Positions 46,201 through 58,130 are shown, numbered from the stretch's first letter. The stretch is 64,000 nucleotides of DNA from Trichostrongylus colubriformis (GCA_963978905.1 OZ022258.1:43756591-43820590), one strand, 5' to 3'. Notes: generated from the sequence alone by a model not told the origin. Numbers and translations are program-made.

Positions 46201-49200
46201 CCCCACGACCATTTAGCCAAATTTGAGACCTTTTTTGCTTCATGTATGTGACTCTATAAAATGCAAAAAACCGTTTTGAAAAAGCTCACCATGACCTGAT
46301 GGGCCTTCCTTGCGAGACTATCTCTTGGAACTCTACAGGTCACCTCCCTTGACCGACCCCTAGATCTCTTCGTGACTAGTTGGCTCATTGGGAAGTTGAG
46401 ACCGTGCATCGATCGGCCTTTTACAATGATACCCCTTTTCCATGTAGCCATCGTTCCTATCTACTAATTTTCATAGTGTTTAGCACCTTGCAGAGTTAGG
46501 GCCTACGGTCCTTTATTATTTGATATTACCCACAAATTTCATGCAGCCCGTAGATCCTTCTAAAACTTTGAGAAATAGTTCATATTGAGGAGTGATTATA
46601 AAAGCGGACCAAATAAAAAATTGAAAAAAACTGCTTCTGCTGTCCCATCTGCAATCTTTGATAGTCTTCGGATACATTAGCTTTCGTTGGGTGACTGTGT
46701 ACTGCTATAGAACATGCAATTTACAAAACACGCTATTTCAGTGGGCTCCACCTAGTGGAGAAGCTCGCAGAGCATTCCGCCGCAGGATTTGTTGTGAAAA
46801 TAGCACAAATGCATAATAAAGGAAACTAGGCCCTGATGTTGTAAGCTGCCTGATTCTACGGGAAATCGCAGCAAGATACAATGTCTACGTGAAAACAAAG
46901 ATACATTTTTTATAAAGATTTCATTGAACAATCGATACACTGCCTCAGTCATCCCAAGTGGCTCGCTCATGAGTGCCCTTTTGCACTTTGAGGCAGTGAA
47001 GTGAATAGAAATCAAGATTTTCTATCTAGTTTTTGAAGCCATTTTGTGGAATCATGTTTTAGAGCGCGATGAGGTGAGTTCAGTAGTATATACTACTATA
47101 TAGAAATTATGCACAGAAATGGAGTCATAACGAAAATCGAAAGAACACGGAATCCGCGCGTATTTCTGAAAACCTAGGGAGGCTACTGTAGTACGACAGT
47201 GACAGAAGAAATACTTCCTATTATATTCCCACATGTCACCTACCAAATTCAGCTCTTGCTTCGAATTATTTTGTCTTTTCATGGATATGTCAAAGCGATA
47301 AGTTGTTCTTCTTATGCCTCCCCTTCTCCCCTTCTATGTATAGAGCGTTGGAGCATTGGAAGGAACGGAATTAATGGAACCCGCGCACATCACGAATGCA
47401 TGAAAGCTTTGATGACTTTTGAAGGCTGGAGATATGTGATTCTTCTGCAGGTTCTGTGCATGCTTCCTTCGTAAAGCCAAAATTCGTTGTACTGTGTACA
47501 ATTTAAGAATTGCACAAAGGTTAGTGCTTCAGAATTACGACATCATGATCAAAACTGTCTATGAAACCGTATCAATTTTGCAAGCTCTCGGAGGAGCCAA
47601 TGATGTGCACGTGCTACCGTGCGAAGCAGATCGCTATAACCACTCTTTGAACTGGGATGTCCGTTCATTGAAGCTCTATCGATACGGTTTGTGATCTATC
47701 ACTAGTGGTGAGATCGAAGACGATTCCAGAAGTTCGTTGACTTCAGCTTTACGACAGACCTTATATTTTAGAGCAGCAAGTGGCACTCGCTCACCTAAAC
47801 GCGTCCTTAACGATTGCACGAGGGGCGGTGCAAGCTTCACTGAGTCGGGCTGCAGCCGACTGGATGGTGAACACAGTTGATCTCACAATAACTTTTGAGC
47901 AGCTCGATTTCAACGTAGGTTATTGTGAAAAAATGCCTTGATTGTCGTTCAGTGAGTATGGATATGCACGGATCTCACAATGGGATCAATATAAATTGAG
48001 CCATTGAGTCCAAAGCATTAGAAGCACTTCTTCAGATCATGGGAGTTGATGAGGTTCTCATTCCAACGCTACATGTGAGTGATAGCCTCGATATGCCAGG
48101 CAGATTCACTGCTCAGTGTGTGAAAAAAGGAAGGAGAATGGATTTTATAACACGGTCAGTTTATCTAGCATGATAACCACGAAAAAAAGAGGTAAATGTC
48201 CCAGCAACGTCGTCAACACACGCGCATTTTCAAATTAGCTCGAAACGGGCCATGGGCTTGCTCATTTTCAATGCCGATTCATTGACCTAAGAACTATGTA
48301 GTGATTCAAAAGTCCACCAAAGCTCCTCACTGATAGAGAAACAAAGCTTGTTAGATCCCTATCAGCCTATCAGATTGTTTACTGACTTCTTCTGCTTCTA
48401 CGGCAAATCACTGTTTCAGCAACTGAGATCCAAACACCAATAAACTCACTGATAGAGATTCGAACTGAAACGGCTGGCAGTAGATTCGTTTTGTAAAAGG
48501 TAATTTCGGTAGGGTGTGGTGTTTTGAAGGACGGTACAGGAGCATGCAAACAACTCTGTGATGAACTATAACGGTACGAAGTAACGGCTCAATTACATGA
48601 CAGTCCACTCACTTGGAAATGGATCAGGTCGAGCAGTGGTGCAGCAGCGGAATGAAGAATTGCTCCTCAACACATGTGTTCATTATAGATATTAGTTGTT
48701 GGAGCAATTGGTCAAATTTCCATGGATCTAAGGGGGAGGGGGGGGGGTAAAAGCTTGAACCGTTGACGGCCGATTATGAATACAAAGAGCACTGTTTCCC
48801 AATCACTCATGGAGAAGCTTTGCCCACAAGCACCTGGTCCCGTAGGGCTGCAATTTAGAAGGGGTCATATGTGGCGAAAATCGCAGTGAAAAAACGCGAC
48901 TTGGGGTCTTGTCACGCCCCCGCAGCACAGCATGCCATACTGCAGCCAGATGAGTCGCCGGAGAGGGGCGTGAAAACGATCGTGGCCGGCTGATTCAGAC
49001 TCTGGCCTGCCTGCGACCTAAGCCGGCTTGTGACGAAGAGGGACGCGAGAGAGAAGGGGTATTTTCGGGTTCCTATTCCTCGGTTTTTTTTTCGCAGTTT
49101 TATGTCGTTCCTTCTCTACTCTTATATTGCTGAGCACCTCTGCTATCATAATCCCCCACCTGGCCAAATTCACCCCCTCCCGGTGTCTTTATGTGGTTGG

Positions 49201-49647
49201 TTGCAATAAACTCGCTCAGCGCCCAGTATGCCAAAACGGCAAGTGATTTATGAGCTCAACTAGAGCAAAATTTGTGGTACATAGCAAAAGGCGAAGGCAT
49301 CGTCCCAGTGATTGAATACAGCTGTAAATCCCTGAAATAATTATAATATTCTAGAGTGGCAAGCTGGCAATATGCAAAAGACGAATGCCACTCGAAGCAG
49401 TATCGTCATTCTGTCTGCATCTATGGTGTAGAAGACCTAACGTGGATCGCTAAATCTCCAAAGTTAATGGCCAATAAAGTGAGATAGATTGAGGGCAACT
49501 AGAATAGGAATCACATGTGAATTTTAGATGATGCCGTCATTCGACTATGGTGCTATAGACTGCATGCACGAGCTCATGTTTAATCGTACTTATCTAGAAC
49601 AAGAAGACCAGAAATGGAACATGACGCTGTATGAAAATTTACCTGGT
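43286..49647 (+). CDS. core-2/I-branching beta-1,6-N-acetylglucosaminyltransferase family (GT14)
   Basis: Ten exons join in phase: A about 43286-43422, B 43651-43742, C 43797-43952, D 44028-44175, E 47344-47450, F 47533-47686, G 47772-47914, H 48036-48154, I 49355-49478, J 49528-49647. All introns are GT-AG. Exon A encodes a type II membrane anchor (KVVIIATVLCICTFW) without an ATG, so a first exon is missing; a palindromic element abuts the site. Family landmarks follow: HIDCGRLL, VLPPVQPRQLQFGVAYARIV, ALDYKAEKGF, NGTRAHHECMKAL, WRYVILLQ, GGANDVHVLPCE, GVDE in exon H (aligned with the catalytic glutamate of the PDE motif in mammalian core-2 enzymes), DMPGRFT, VCIYGVEDL and MMPSFDYGAIDC. Such enzymes sit in the Golgi and add GlcNAc in beta-1,6 linkage to O-glycans. 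Exon J ends at a GTGAGT donor, so a short last exon is also missing. About 440 codons are recovered, close to full family length. Intron D/E (3.2 kb) holds a transposon. Confidence 0.9.
44985..46309. mobile_element. 1.3-kb element with about 100-bp terminal inverted repeats
   Basis: The left end GGAAGGCCCATCAGGTCATG and the following ACGGTTTTTTGCATTTTATA and CATACATGAAGCAAAAAA are mirrored at the right end. It lies within an intron of the glycosyltransferase gene. A minus-strand frame of 175 codons (45693-46220, non-ATG start) is open but has no domain. No DDE motif is seen, so it is probably non-autonomous. Confidence 0.75.
48160..49350. other. intron H/I with GC-rich patch at 48880-49080
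   Basis: The intron separates glycosyltransferase exons H and I. The patch (TTGGGGTCTTGTCACGCCCC onward) is GC-rich and repeat-like, similar in composition to 2.4 and 15.7 kb. No exon is recognised inside. Confidence 0.4.
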
Positions 49648-49738
49648 GTGAGTTTGCTCTTTACTACTTTTTTTCCCAAGACGTAATGGCGTTTCCCTTT
49701 CATCACCCATAAGAAAGCATAATCCCGTATAATTTCCC

Positions 49739-50176
49739 CTACACGAAAGTAATAATCCGGGAAAACGGGTAATCCATTGCGAAAATCACAATCTCATATA
49801 ATTTTTCCAACAGATAAGTGATAATTTGAGAAGAAAAGGGTAATCCATCGCGATAGTAAGCGCACCTTTCATGTTTCACAATCAATTTAACTGATTCCTG
49901 AAGTGGTCCTTGGCTTAGTGTCAGGCATGGAGTCACGAAAGCCAATCCAGCCCTCCCTTGTCCTTTTGCAACCGCAATTTCGTGAACGAAAAGCCACGAA
50001 CGAAAAGATTCTGTAAAATATTTCACATCACCAATCTTGCTCGCGGCAGCATAAGTTCTTAAATCCGGGCGCCTTGTATCCCTATTGGTTATCGAAAATC
50101 CATTCATCAGGTCGTGTACTAGGTTTTCTCCGTTTTCATTTCGATGAAAAAACTCAATGTTATAGAAAAATCCCAT
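49739..50176 (-). CDS. hypothetical open frame, 145 aa
   Basis: ATG-started minus-strand frame of 145 codons just downstream of the last recognised glycosyltransferase exon, on the opposite strand. It has ordinary composition (NGENLVHDLMNGFSITNRD; EIAVAKGQGRAGLAFVTP) but no signal peptide or known domain. It overlaps the place where the transferase's last exon might lie. It could be a repeat-derived frame. Confidence 0.25.
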   Translation of the reverse strand: MGFFYNIEFFHRNENGENLVHDLMNGFSITNRDTRRPDLRTYAAASKIGDVKYFTESFRSWLFVHEIAVAKGQGRAGLAFVTPCLTLSQGPLQESVKLIVKHERCAYYRDGLPFSSQIITYLLEKLYEIVIFAMDYPFSRIITFV

Positions 50177-50179
50177 TGG

Positions 50180-52100
50180 GAAGTTGGCCAGCTGTGTATT
50201 CTCTGTATATCTTTGAGAGATACCTGCTCATGTTTTCGAGTCGTTCTGATAGCCTTGTGCCATAGGTGAGAAACCAAATATCGGCAGCGCTATTTAATGC
50301 CTCGCGAAACCTACAGTTAATGGGCTTGCATCAAGGACAAATTACAGTCATGCACGAAACTGTCAGCATGCCTTCTTAGAAAACAAAAATTCCTCTTGTA
50401 TTGTATATCATGTTCATCATACTATTAAAGGTTCGATGTAAATTTCTAGAAGCTCATGAACATATCATCACAGGAGTTATTCTGTGGGTCGATAATATTA
50501 TCTAATGTGGTATTTCTTGTTCAACAGCTATCACACCTGCTGTGCTGCAAGGCTACTGATGTCTTGACGACGAGCCCGTTTTCATGTTGCAGGCGCAAGA
50601 TATGAAGCGCATACTCCTCGCGTGTAGAGCTCCAGTACAGTGATCAAGATCCCGCGAGACAGCATCAGTCTTTTTAACATTCCCAAAATTGATAAGCAGT
50701 CATGCCTGGTAAGTAGGATTAGGTAAGGAAACAGAAGGAAGGTTCGCTAATTTGTGCAGAGTTGCATTTGGGTAGTTGATAGCTCACGACTGGCGTAAGA
50801 GTAAATGAACGGAACACTCGCGGAGCCAAATTTGGAATGCATAAATTTCAAAAAAACTTAAACAAAGAAGTTTCGCACTTTTCATGACCTAGCTAAGTTT
50901 CATTGCTGTAAGTCAGCATCTCTGACATCATCCCATAGGACGGAACAGCTGTCGGACAGTGTTGACCAACATCGTAATCAACGTGTAAGGTTGAACGTAT
51001 AGCATAGGTAAACGGAACATACGGCCCCCTTCCGGCAGTGAATGACATTCTTATGCAGTAGTTTGCTAAGAACCTCGTGATTGCCCTAAGACATATGGTT
51101 TATTAGTGAAAAATGAAAAATGGGACACCATTAAAGCCAACGATGTCATTCCACTGAAGGTCTCGTACATAATTTCTTCCAATTTAAATTCGTAATGGCT
51201 TTCGAATCGTTGTTAGGTATACCGGTGTGCTCTATTCTATTTTACTTGACTCATTAGTCTACAGCCACGGAGCGGTTCTATACAGCTTATAGCTTCATAT
51301 CTATGTCTCTCCCTGTGATTCTGCAGCATTCTGCATTGGGCTATCCATGACAAAAAGCATAGCAAAGGCAACAGTGCTTTTGATTGAGTTTGCTGACAGT
51401 TTCCAGTTTTCTATAGATCACAGTCCACTGCACTCCCGAAAAAAGCTGGAGCTGTAGTGCTCAGTGTCCTACATTAACGATTATTATTTATGTTGCACTT
51501 ATGCCCTCCCCTCATCACAGCGAGTTACTATTTTTCCATCGGACATTCTCGATCGCTTGCTCAACCTTGCCGGGTCCGACTTCATGATTAGCATTCGGGC
51601 CGTGTACATGACTGCAAATTAGATCGCTAACTCTGAATTAATGGGAGCGCTACTCCAATTGTTACGAACTGCAGAGGATTGTGAGCCTCCAAGCCCTTAT
51701 CGCAACTTTGCTTGGAGCAAGCATAAGTTGAGCAATCCCACTGTCCTGGAAGAAAAGCTCGCAGGAGTACGCAAATCAGTAACTCTTTCAGGTTCTATAT
51801 AACAAATACCGCCAAAATCCCTATCAAGACTTCAAACTGGACTGCAATCTTGTTATCTGATTTCCTGGTGAAACGTTTTATGGTTTTCTTCCACAGCTCG
51901 CCGTACTGCATCAATATTCCCATGACTAGTTGAGGAGGTTATTTACGTGATGAGTCTTGAATATCTATTCTCGCAGTTTCTCGCTGTTTTTTTGTACCTG
52001 TTCTGTTTCTCACAATATAATAAACTCTGAAATCCCATTGCGTGAAATAGAACTAACATGGTGAATTTTTGCGCTTTCTAATGGCCGTCACTCCGTAAAT
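50180..52100. other. no gene recognised
   Basis: The final exon of the glycosyltransferase should lie here or in the preceding 500 bp. One candidate acceptor is the TTCAACAG ending at about 50526, but neither reading phase gives a recognisable C terminus. Otherwise short frames only. Confidence 0.3.
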
Positions 52101-52104
52101 TTTG

Positions 52105-52862
52105 CTATTGCCCTCGACAATGTTCTTGTAAACGACGACGTTCATTTAAATAGAAACGTCGAGGACACATCTTCTTCCATTTGAATATCGTATCTGAACT
52201 CTCAAAAAGAACCATTCCACGCTGGAAAATTCCTTTCTGACCGCACGGCGCTCCAAAAAGTTGTGTAACATTCGAATGCTCAACGAGAGAAAGCTCAATG
52301 CTTCGCAGGGGTAGACGACCGTGACACTTGTAGGCAACGCAGCATTCTGTGCACTTAATTACCATTTTTGAGTGTTCTTTTTGTATAGTAAATGCTACTT
52401 CAACTGTCATGATGAAAATGAAAACTCCTTGATAAAACAGGTGCGTTTCTACAGTACGATCATAATAGTACTGCGAGTGTTCAAAAAGTTATGCAGTAAC
52501 GATCAGAATTCATGCGGACGCGACGCGGTAAACATCCTAAAGTCGCAAACCTTGTAGCGCGCATCTGGGCACGGAGTCCCTCGAACGTAAACTTGGCTGA
52601 CCTGACCTCGCAAGCAGCCTCCAAAAATCCTCTGCAAGGAAGCTTTTTGGAGATATGATTCAATAGACACCAAGAAATCGGATCGAACTATGCACATCCG
52701 TGCCACGCCTACACCAGCCTTATTTGCAATAGACGCCGAATAAATTTTCGTATCCAAATAATCAAATATTCTTTCTCGGAAAAAGTCTTGGAAGGGAATG
52801 GAAGAACTGGATCTGTCTCCACGTATTATTGAAGCTGTAGTGTTTCTGATGAGACGCGTCAT
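52105..52862 (-). CDS. unrecognised gene fragment, two open blocks
   Basis: Block 1 (52862 to about 52560) begins at an ATG preceded by an in-frame stop. It encodes a charged, hydrophobic-patterned stretch (FFRERIFDYLDTKIYS, VRSDFLVSIESYLQ). Block 2 (about 52370-52105) is cysteine-containing and ends in TAG (TECCVAYKCHGRLPL, KMCPRRFYLNERRR). A GT donor follows RYK in block 1 (ACAAG/GTTTGC) and weak acceptors precede block 2, but the exact junction is unclear. Family unknown. Confidence 0.35.
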
Positions 52863-52864
52863 AT

Positions 52865-53330
52865 CATTCTTTTAGATAGATGGAGGACCACTGCTAACAC
52901 ATATACCACCAACTACATAGAATGGACGTATGCTCAAAGAAGATTTTGCAGAGCTCCAAGTTCAAATAAACGCAATTACTTAGCGTTCACCTGCCAAGAA
53001 AAATCAGAAAACCACACATGAAGAAGGTTTCATTGTTCTACTAATCACATCCATTTAGTCTCACATTGTCTGAATACCGACTACAGCGTTTAGATGGAAC
53101 CACAATGATTACAAAACCAGGTTGAGGATGAGAATTTGTGCAGTGCCACGGTTATTGAGATTTATTCGTATTTCATGACGCATCAAATCAGAGGGATTGA
53201 ACTATCTTGGTTCACGTAAGGAACTCCTTTCTAAGTGGACGACATTCTTGGAATTTCAAGAGCTTTTGAGTTTATAATGCAGTTTTATCACTCAGTGAAT
53301 GTGAACGTTTAAAACAACTTCGCTTTACTA
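52865..53330. other. no gene recognised
   Basis: AT-rich flank before the second duplication copy, with no long frame on either strand. Confidence 0.35.
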
Positions 53331-53331
53331 G

Positions 53332-53415
53332 TTCACATTTGGACGAAGAGCAGCGTACGCAGACACAACTGACGCATCGAACGAAACCAGTGGTCACTGT
53401 TTTGAAGGCTCCAAG
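53332..53415 (+). CDS. candidate exon upstream of duplication copy 2
   Basis: An 84-nt segment between an acceptor (TTTACTAG) and a consensus donor (GTGAGT). One frame is open and polar (LDEEQRTQTQLTHRTKPVV). It may belong to the plus-strand frame at 53916-54110. Weak. Confidence 0.25.
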
Positions 53416-53915
53416 GTGAGTATTGGTGGCTCCTTATTCTTGTTGTTAAGATAAACGCCATAATGGAAGCGGCGAAGAGCGATTGACGTCCTTCCTTCAG
53501 GAAGATGGCTCATTTATTTCTCAAAAGTTAAAGAATCGCTTTATCATATCTCCATACCGTTACATACCTAGCCAGGCCGAATTGTAGCAAGCACCTAGCT
53601 ATTGATCTTTCGGAGATAGTGATATTATAATGAATGAACATTTTGTGACATCAACGGTGTGCCCACAGCTTTTTTCTTGCATGCTCTATCATCGCCGTGT
53701 GCCTTCTTATCTCAATCAATCTGGTGTGATTCGTTTTTAACCACCACGCCAAAAAGTAGTCAACTTGGGCTTTAGGCTGTTTCAACAGGGTCATACTCCA
53801 TGATTTTCTAGTGCCTTCTCTCATCTCTTCGAAATATTAATGATACATCGTGATAGAACAGTTCCACTGTTGAAGCGTTTGAATCACCGACTAACATTCT
53901 AGCTTCTTCAACACA

Positions 53916-54110
53916 GCATTCTGTCTGTTGATTATGCTGTTGGAAGAAGGGATCCCCACCCGAGTTGTGAGAGAAATTTCTTGCAAGCTTATGCAGAGCT
54001 CTTCTGTGCAAGTTGATGGATTTGGGCTACTCACTGCTGCTGAGCTTTTCCGCACCAGTTTCCATTTGCAATTTTCTCACCAATCTATAGGACAGAATAT
54101 AGAGCAGTAG
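53916..54110 (+). CDS. candidate receptor-like exon, duplication copy 2
   Basis: After an acceptor (TTCTTCAACACAG) the plus strand is open for about 64 codons to a TAG at 54108-54110. The stretch EGIPTRVVREISCKLMQSSS followed by VQVDGFGLLTAAELF is vaguely like the region before the last helix of invertebrate gustatory-type receptors. That similarity is weak and from memory. The copy at 30560-30730 is frameshifted. Confidence 0.25.
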   Translation, partial: AFCLLIMLLEEGIPTRVVREISCKLMQSSSVQVDGFGLLTAAELFRTSFHLQFSHQSIGQNIEQ

Positions 54111-54826
54111 CTTGAAGCCACTATGAATCCATTTTCACTATGGTTTTGATACTTTTCTGGATCTACACACGAATTCCTGCGTATGGAATTGCTACAATAG
54201 GTCAGCATCTGGTCAGCAGTCATAACGCACTACGGATCACAATGCAGCACGGATCTTTCCTGTCTTTTCTGCTCCAGCTGTCGAGCCTTGCGGCTGTGGT
54301 TGGGGACAATAAGTGAGGCAAACACCTTTCTTTCTTGTGGATCTTTTCAACTGCATACTAACATTTTATAGCACGCGGTTTAGTAACTTCCAAACAGCCT
54401 CCACGGATACATGCTGCAATGTTTGCAGTTCACCATTTCACAAAAAGCTTTACCAGGTCTTGGCACAGTCGTGTTTTATATCGATACCATCACTTTTAAA
54501 TCATATAAAGTATTAGGTTGTCCCAAAAGTCTTGTAGGATTTTTTTCGTTCGTCACTTTTTATTTTTTTTCTTCCAACAAACAATAGTTAGGCAACAACG
54601 TATTCACCGTTGTTATCGACAACACTCTGCCACCTCATAGGTAAATATCGTTGACCCCCTCCTCCCAGAGCTCTGGGTTCTGTGAGTCGAAGAAGTCAGC
54701 GATCGCCTTTGCAAGCAGGTCATAATCAATGAATTTTCTCCATGTTCGACTCTCAATTACTCGGCATATGGACCACAATCAGTATGACGTTTCGTTGAGC
54801 CTCCGAGATTGATATTATATTTATTC

Positions 54827-54870
54827 GACCAACGTTTCGGCACAATCGCCTTCTTCAGAGACGGCAATGA
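54827..54870 (-). other. hammerhead-ribozyme-like core (candidate)
   Basis: The minus strand reads CTGAAGA, AGGC-loop-GCC, GAAAC, then GTTG and GTC. This fits CUGANGA, stem II, GAAA and a minimal stem III (A-U, C-G, four-base loop) ending in a GUC cleavage triplet. Stem I does not pair with the present flanks, so this copy is probably inactive. Confidence 0.35.
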
Positions 54871-55200
54871 GCCAAAACATCAGTGATACAAAACGTCGAA
54901 CACCCTCTTTCGAGTTACAAAAGAAAACTGAAGGCTAATGAATCCTAAGATATCTAGTGAAACCCGCTGACCTTTTGAAGCTGTGCAGCCATAAGTTGGC
55001 ACCTTTAGCTAGGATTTTTGCGTTGGTGTTTATATGTGTGTTTTAGGCTCGCAAGGTAAGGTCAGGTTTCTTTTGACCTTCAGCTTCAAAAGGTCAGCAG
55101 GTTTTACTAGATCTCTTAGGATTCATTAGCCTTTAGTTTTCTTTTGTAACTCGAAAGAGGGTGTTCGACGTTCTGTATCACCGATATGTTTTGGCTCATT
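54866..55200. mobile_element. foldback nested in mariner
   Basis: The arms at 54866-54983 and 55081-55200 are inverted copies (GAGCCAAAACATCAGTGATA at the left; TCGAAAGAGGGTGTTCGACG within the right). The loop is about 100 bp. It sits within the deleted mariner, next to the hammerhead-like motif. Confidence 0.75.
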
Positions 55201-55660
55201 ATAGCTCTCTCCACGGAATCTGGTGAGTCAATATATATTTTTTTAGAAAGCTTAGAGAGCCTTCTACCATATTTCTGAACCGCCTAGACTTGCCTCGAAG
55301 TGAACACGAGTTATTGATTTTTTTTTTGGAAAAATCCTACAGAGCTTTTGGGACAACCCAATACTTTGGTCGTTGTGGTGAAAGGAGTCCGCCCTCCGTA
55401 GACTCTTATTACAGTTTGATCATACTCAAAGCATTCATCCACAGGTTAAACAGCAGAGGTACTGCAAGTCCAAAGTTCAGTTTGGGGTGTTTCACTGGTA
55501 GCGCTTGAAAACCAATTATTCATGGAACACTTGCAAATCCTGATAGATGCTGTCGGCAAATGATGGAACTGTCTAGTGCAACTGCCCTCAGCAAGGAACT
55601 TCTGTTAAGCAAAGTTTTTTATGAGTGAAAGTCACTTAACAACATTACGTTTACAACTTA

Positions 55661-57476
55661 CAATACCGCTCACATTTTTTGAAAAATCGACGGTGTGCGA
55701 CGGATTAAACGGCACAAACCGTCGCCCCGTCATAACTTCGTTAAAAATGGATAAAATGGGAAAAAATTAGAAGCGTTATATCCGTCTTGATGTGTCGAAT
55801 TCAACGACCTATAAAATGTCTAATTTTGACAAGTAGGTCACCAGCTTCTCGGTAAAAGCTGCAAAGATTCCTTTGATTTTACCCTCAGGCAAGACTCCGA
55901 CATATTTCGGCTTGCATTCACATGTTTGATTGTTGCTCGCCCACGTTCAGCACATAAATCATTTTTTAGTGAGTTATCTTCAAGTTTCAGGATACTTTTC
56001 AGCACGAAATTTCCACGACATTTTCGAGAGTTTTTAAGCTCATTTCGTCAGAATCGAGATACAAATTGAGAAAATAACCCACCTATCACAGACAACCGGT
56101 TACGTACTGCAAAAATTACCTTGACTACCGAGTTAAGGCACGCGCATCTTTCGTGATGAAGCTTCAAACATCGGTAAACGGCGTACCTTGAACGCTGGAT
56201 AATTCCCCTTTTCTTTCCTAAAATAGCATTTTGATCAATGAAAATCGCATGAGGTCTTCGAATACAACATCTTACACATCCAGAAAATGAAAGCGGCATT
56301 CAAACAATGCCCAGAATCATGAATTTAATAAGAGTGTTAATTGCACATGAAAGGATGAATGTGGGCGTACTCTAATTAATTTCAGACGAAACTTATTATG
56401 ATGTATTCAGTGTCAAAAATGCTGTTCATCGGTGTAAAGATCATCTCACTGCAAAAGTTTTGAACTTTTACCACTGTTCCCTTATTCTTTTCGAGCGTTG
56501 TCAGCTCCAACGCCGCTTGCTGACCCCTTAATTACTCCGTGGCGGTCCGCAGAGATGAGGTCAGAGTGCCCCGCGGTATTACCACATCACACGAATGCAC
56601 TTTATTGACAACCGCTTACTATTCTTAATCAGTGATCTTCCCAGTCTTCCCCTTCTTTTCAGGGGACTGGAGGGCCAGTTTGCTTCAATAACCGGTCGGA
56701 AGGAAGCAGGAGCACACAACTAATCACGAACACACGTTTGCAAACGTTGCATGCACTAGAGGATTCGAACCCCCACATTCATCCTTTCATGTGCAATTAA
56801 CACTCTTATTAAATTCATGATTCTGGGCATTGTTTGAATGCGCTTTCATTTTCTGGAAGTGTAAGATGTTGTATTCGAAGACCTCATGCGATTTTCATTG
56901 ATCAAAATGCTATTCTAGGAAAGAAAAGGGAAATCATCCAGCGTTCAAAGTACGCCGTTTACCGATGTTTGAAGCTTCATCACAAAAGAAGCGCGAGCCT
57001 GTAATTTGGAAGTCAAGGTAACTCTTGCAGTACGTAACCAATTGTCTGTGATAGGTGGGTTATTTTCTCAATTTGTTCCTCGATTCTGACGAAATGAGCT
57101 TAAAAACTCTCGACAATGTCGTGGAAATTTCGTGCTGAAAAGTATCCTGAAACTTGAAGATAACTCACTAAAAAATGATTTATGTGCTGAACGTGGGCGA
57201 GCAACAATCGAACATGTGAATGCAAGCCGAAACAGGTCGGAGTCTTGCCTGAGTTTAAAATCAAAGAAATCTTTGCAGCTTTTACCGAGAAGCTGGTGAC
57301 CTACTTGTCAAAATTAGACATTTTATAGGTCGTTGAATTCGACACATCAAGACGGATATAACGCTTCTAATTTTTTCCCATTTTATCCATTTTTAACGAA
57401 GTTATGACGGGGCGACGGTTTGTGCCGTTTAATCCGTCGCCCACCGTCGATTTTTCAAAAAATGTGAGCGGTATTG
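55661..57476. mobile_element. 1.8-kb palindromic element, about 700-bp arms
   Basis: The left arm (55661 to about 56364) and right arm (about 56777-57476) are nearly perfect reverse complements, beginning CAATACCGCTCACATTTTTT. The loop is about 410 bp. TA flanks both ends, suggesting a Tc1/mariner-type insertion mechanism. No transposase frame is seen. In the loop, minus strand, GGGGGTTCGAATCCTC is a good tRNA-type B box, so the loop may hold a SINE-like unit. Transcription through it would give a very long double-stranded RNA. Confidence 0.85.
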
Positions 57477-58130
57477 TACGTATGCAACAGGTTGCGTACT
57501 CATCTCTGTCACTCAGAGGGGCGAGCTCGATCGTATCTTCCTTCTACGTCAAATTTTAGAGCATCATATCATAAATACTCGAAATAGCAGAGGCAATTCT
57601 CGCGGTTGCTAAATTTGTGGAGTCAGAATCGCTCCTCATCTGCGCTCAGAAAGGTGGTGCTGAAGCACTTGCCTCATCGACAAGGCATGGAGGTTGATCA
57701 GAGTTTGAAAAAATTGCTGGAAGCTCTTCTCACACCTCCTTTCAGCATGAAGACCTCCTTTCAGCCTCACCTCCTTCCAACCACGCGTTGGGTTCTCTCT
57801 TTCCCACTAGGAATGTGTTGGCTAGAACTTGTTGCACAGTCATCTAGTAAGGATGATGTGGGACGGTAAGTTGGCAAAAAAATTAAAAGTGCTGCTTCAT
57901 CGTTCTACGCCCTTCCGATATCACAGCTGTATGCCGTAATTTAGGGATGCCGGCCCAGTTCACCCCTTGAAACACACTGAACGGAAATGCTGCCTGTACT
58001 GCTTCAATAAAGCAACGTAATGTCCACTCAAACAGGGCTAATGACTCGAAAAGCATCTACCTCTGCTTGTATCCGAGACCCGAAATACTTCTAGTATCCC
58101 TTTTGCAATTTAACCGATTACTGAACTTAC

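Larger units (their letters stand above)
54513..55361 (-). mobile_element. internally deleted mariner interrupted by a foldback
   Basis: The ends TTAGGTTGTCCCAAAAGTCT at the left and the imperfect complement at the right are flanked by TA. A minus-strand C-terminal transposase piece (DLLAKAIADFFDSQNPELWE) remains. The middle is replaced by the foldback at 54866-55200. Same family as 41866-42738. Confidence 0.8.

Noticed and set aside
45693..46220. 175-codon minus-strand frame as a host gene
   Set aside because: It starts at TTG in the terminal repeat of a transposable element and has no domain; kept only as a feature of the element.
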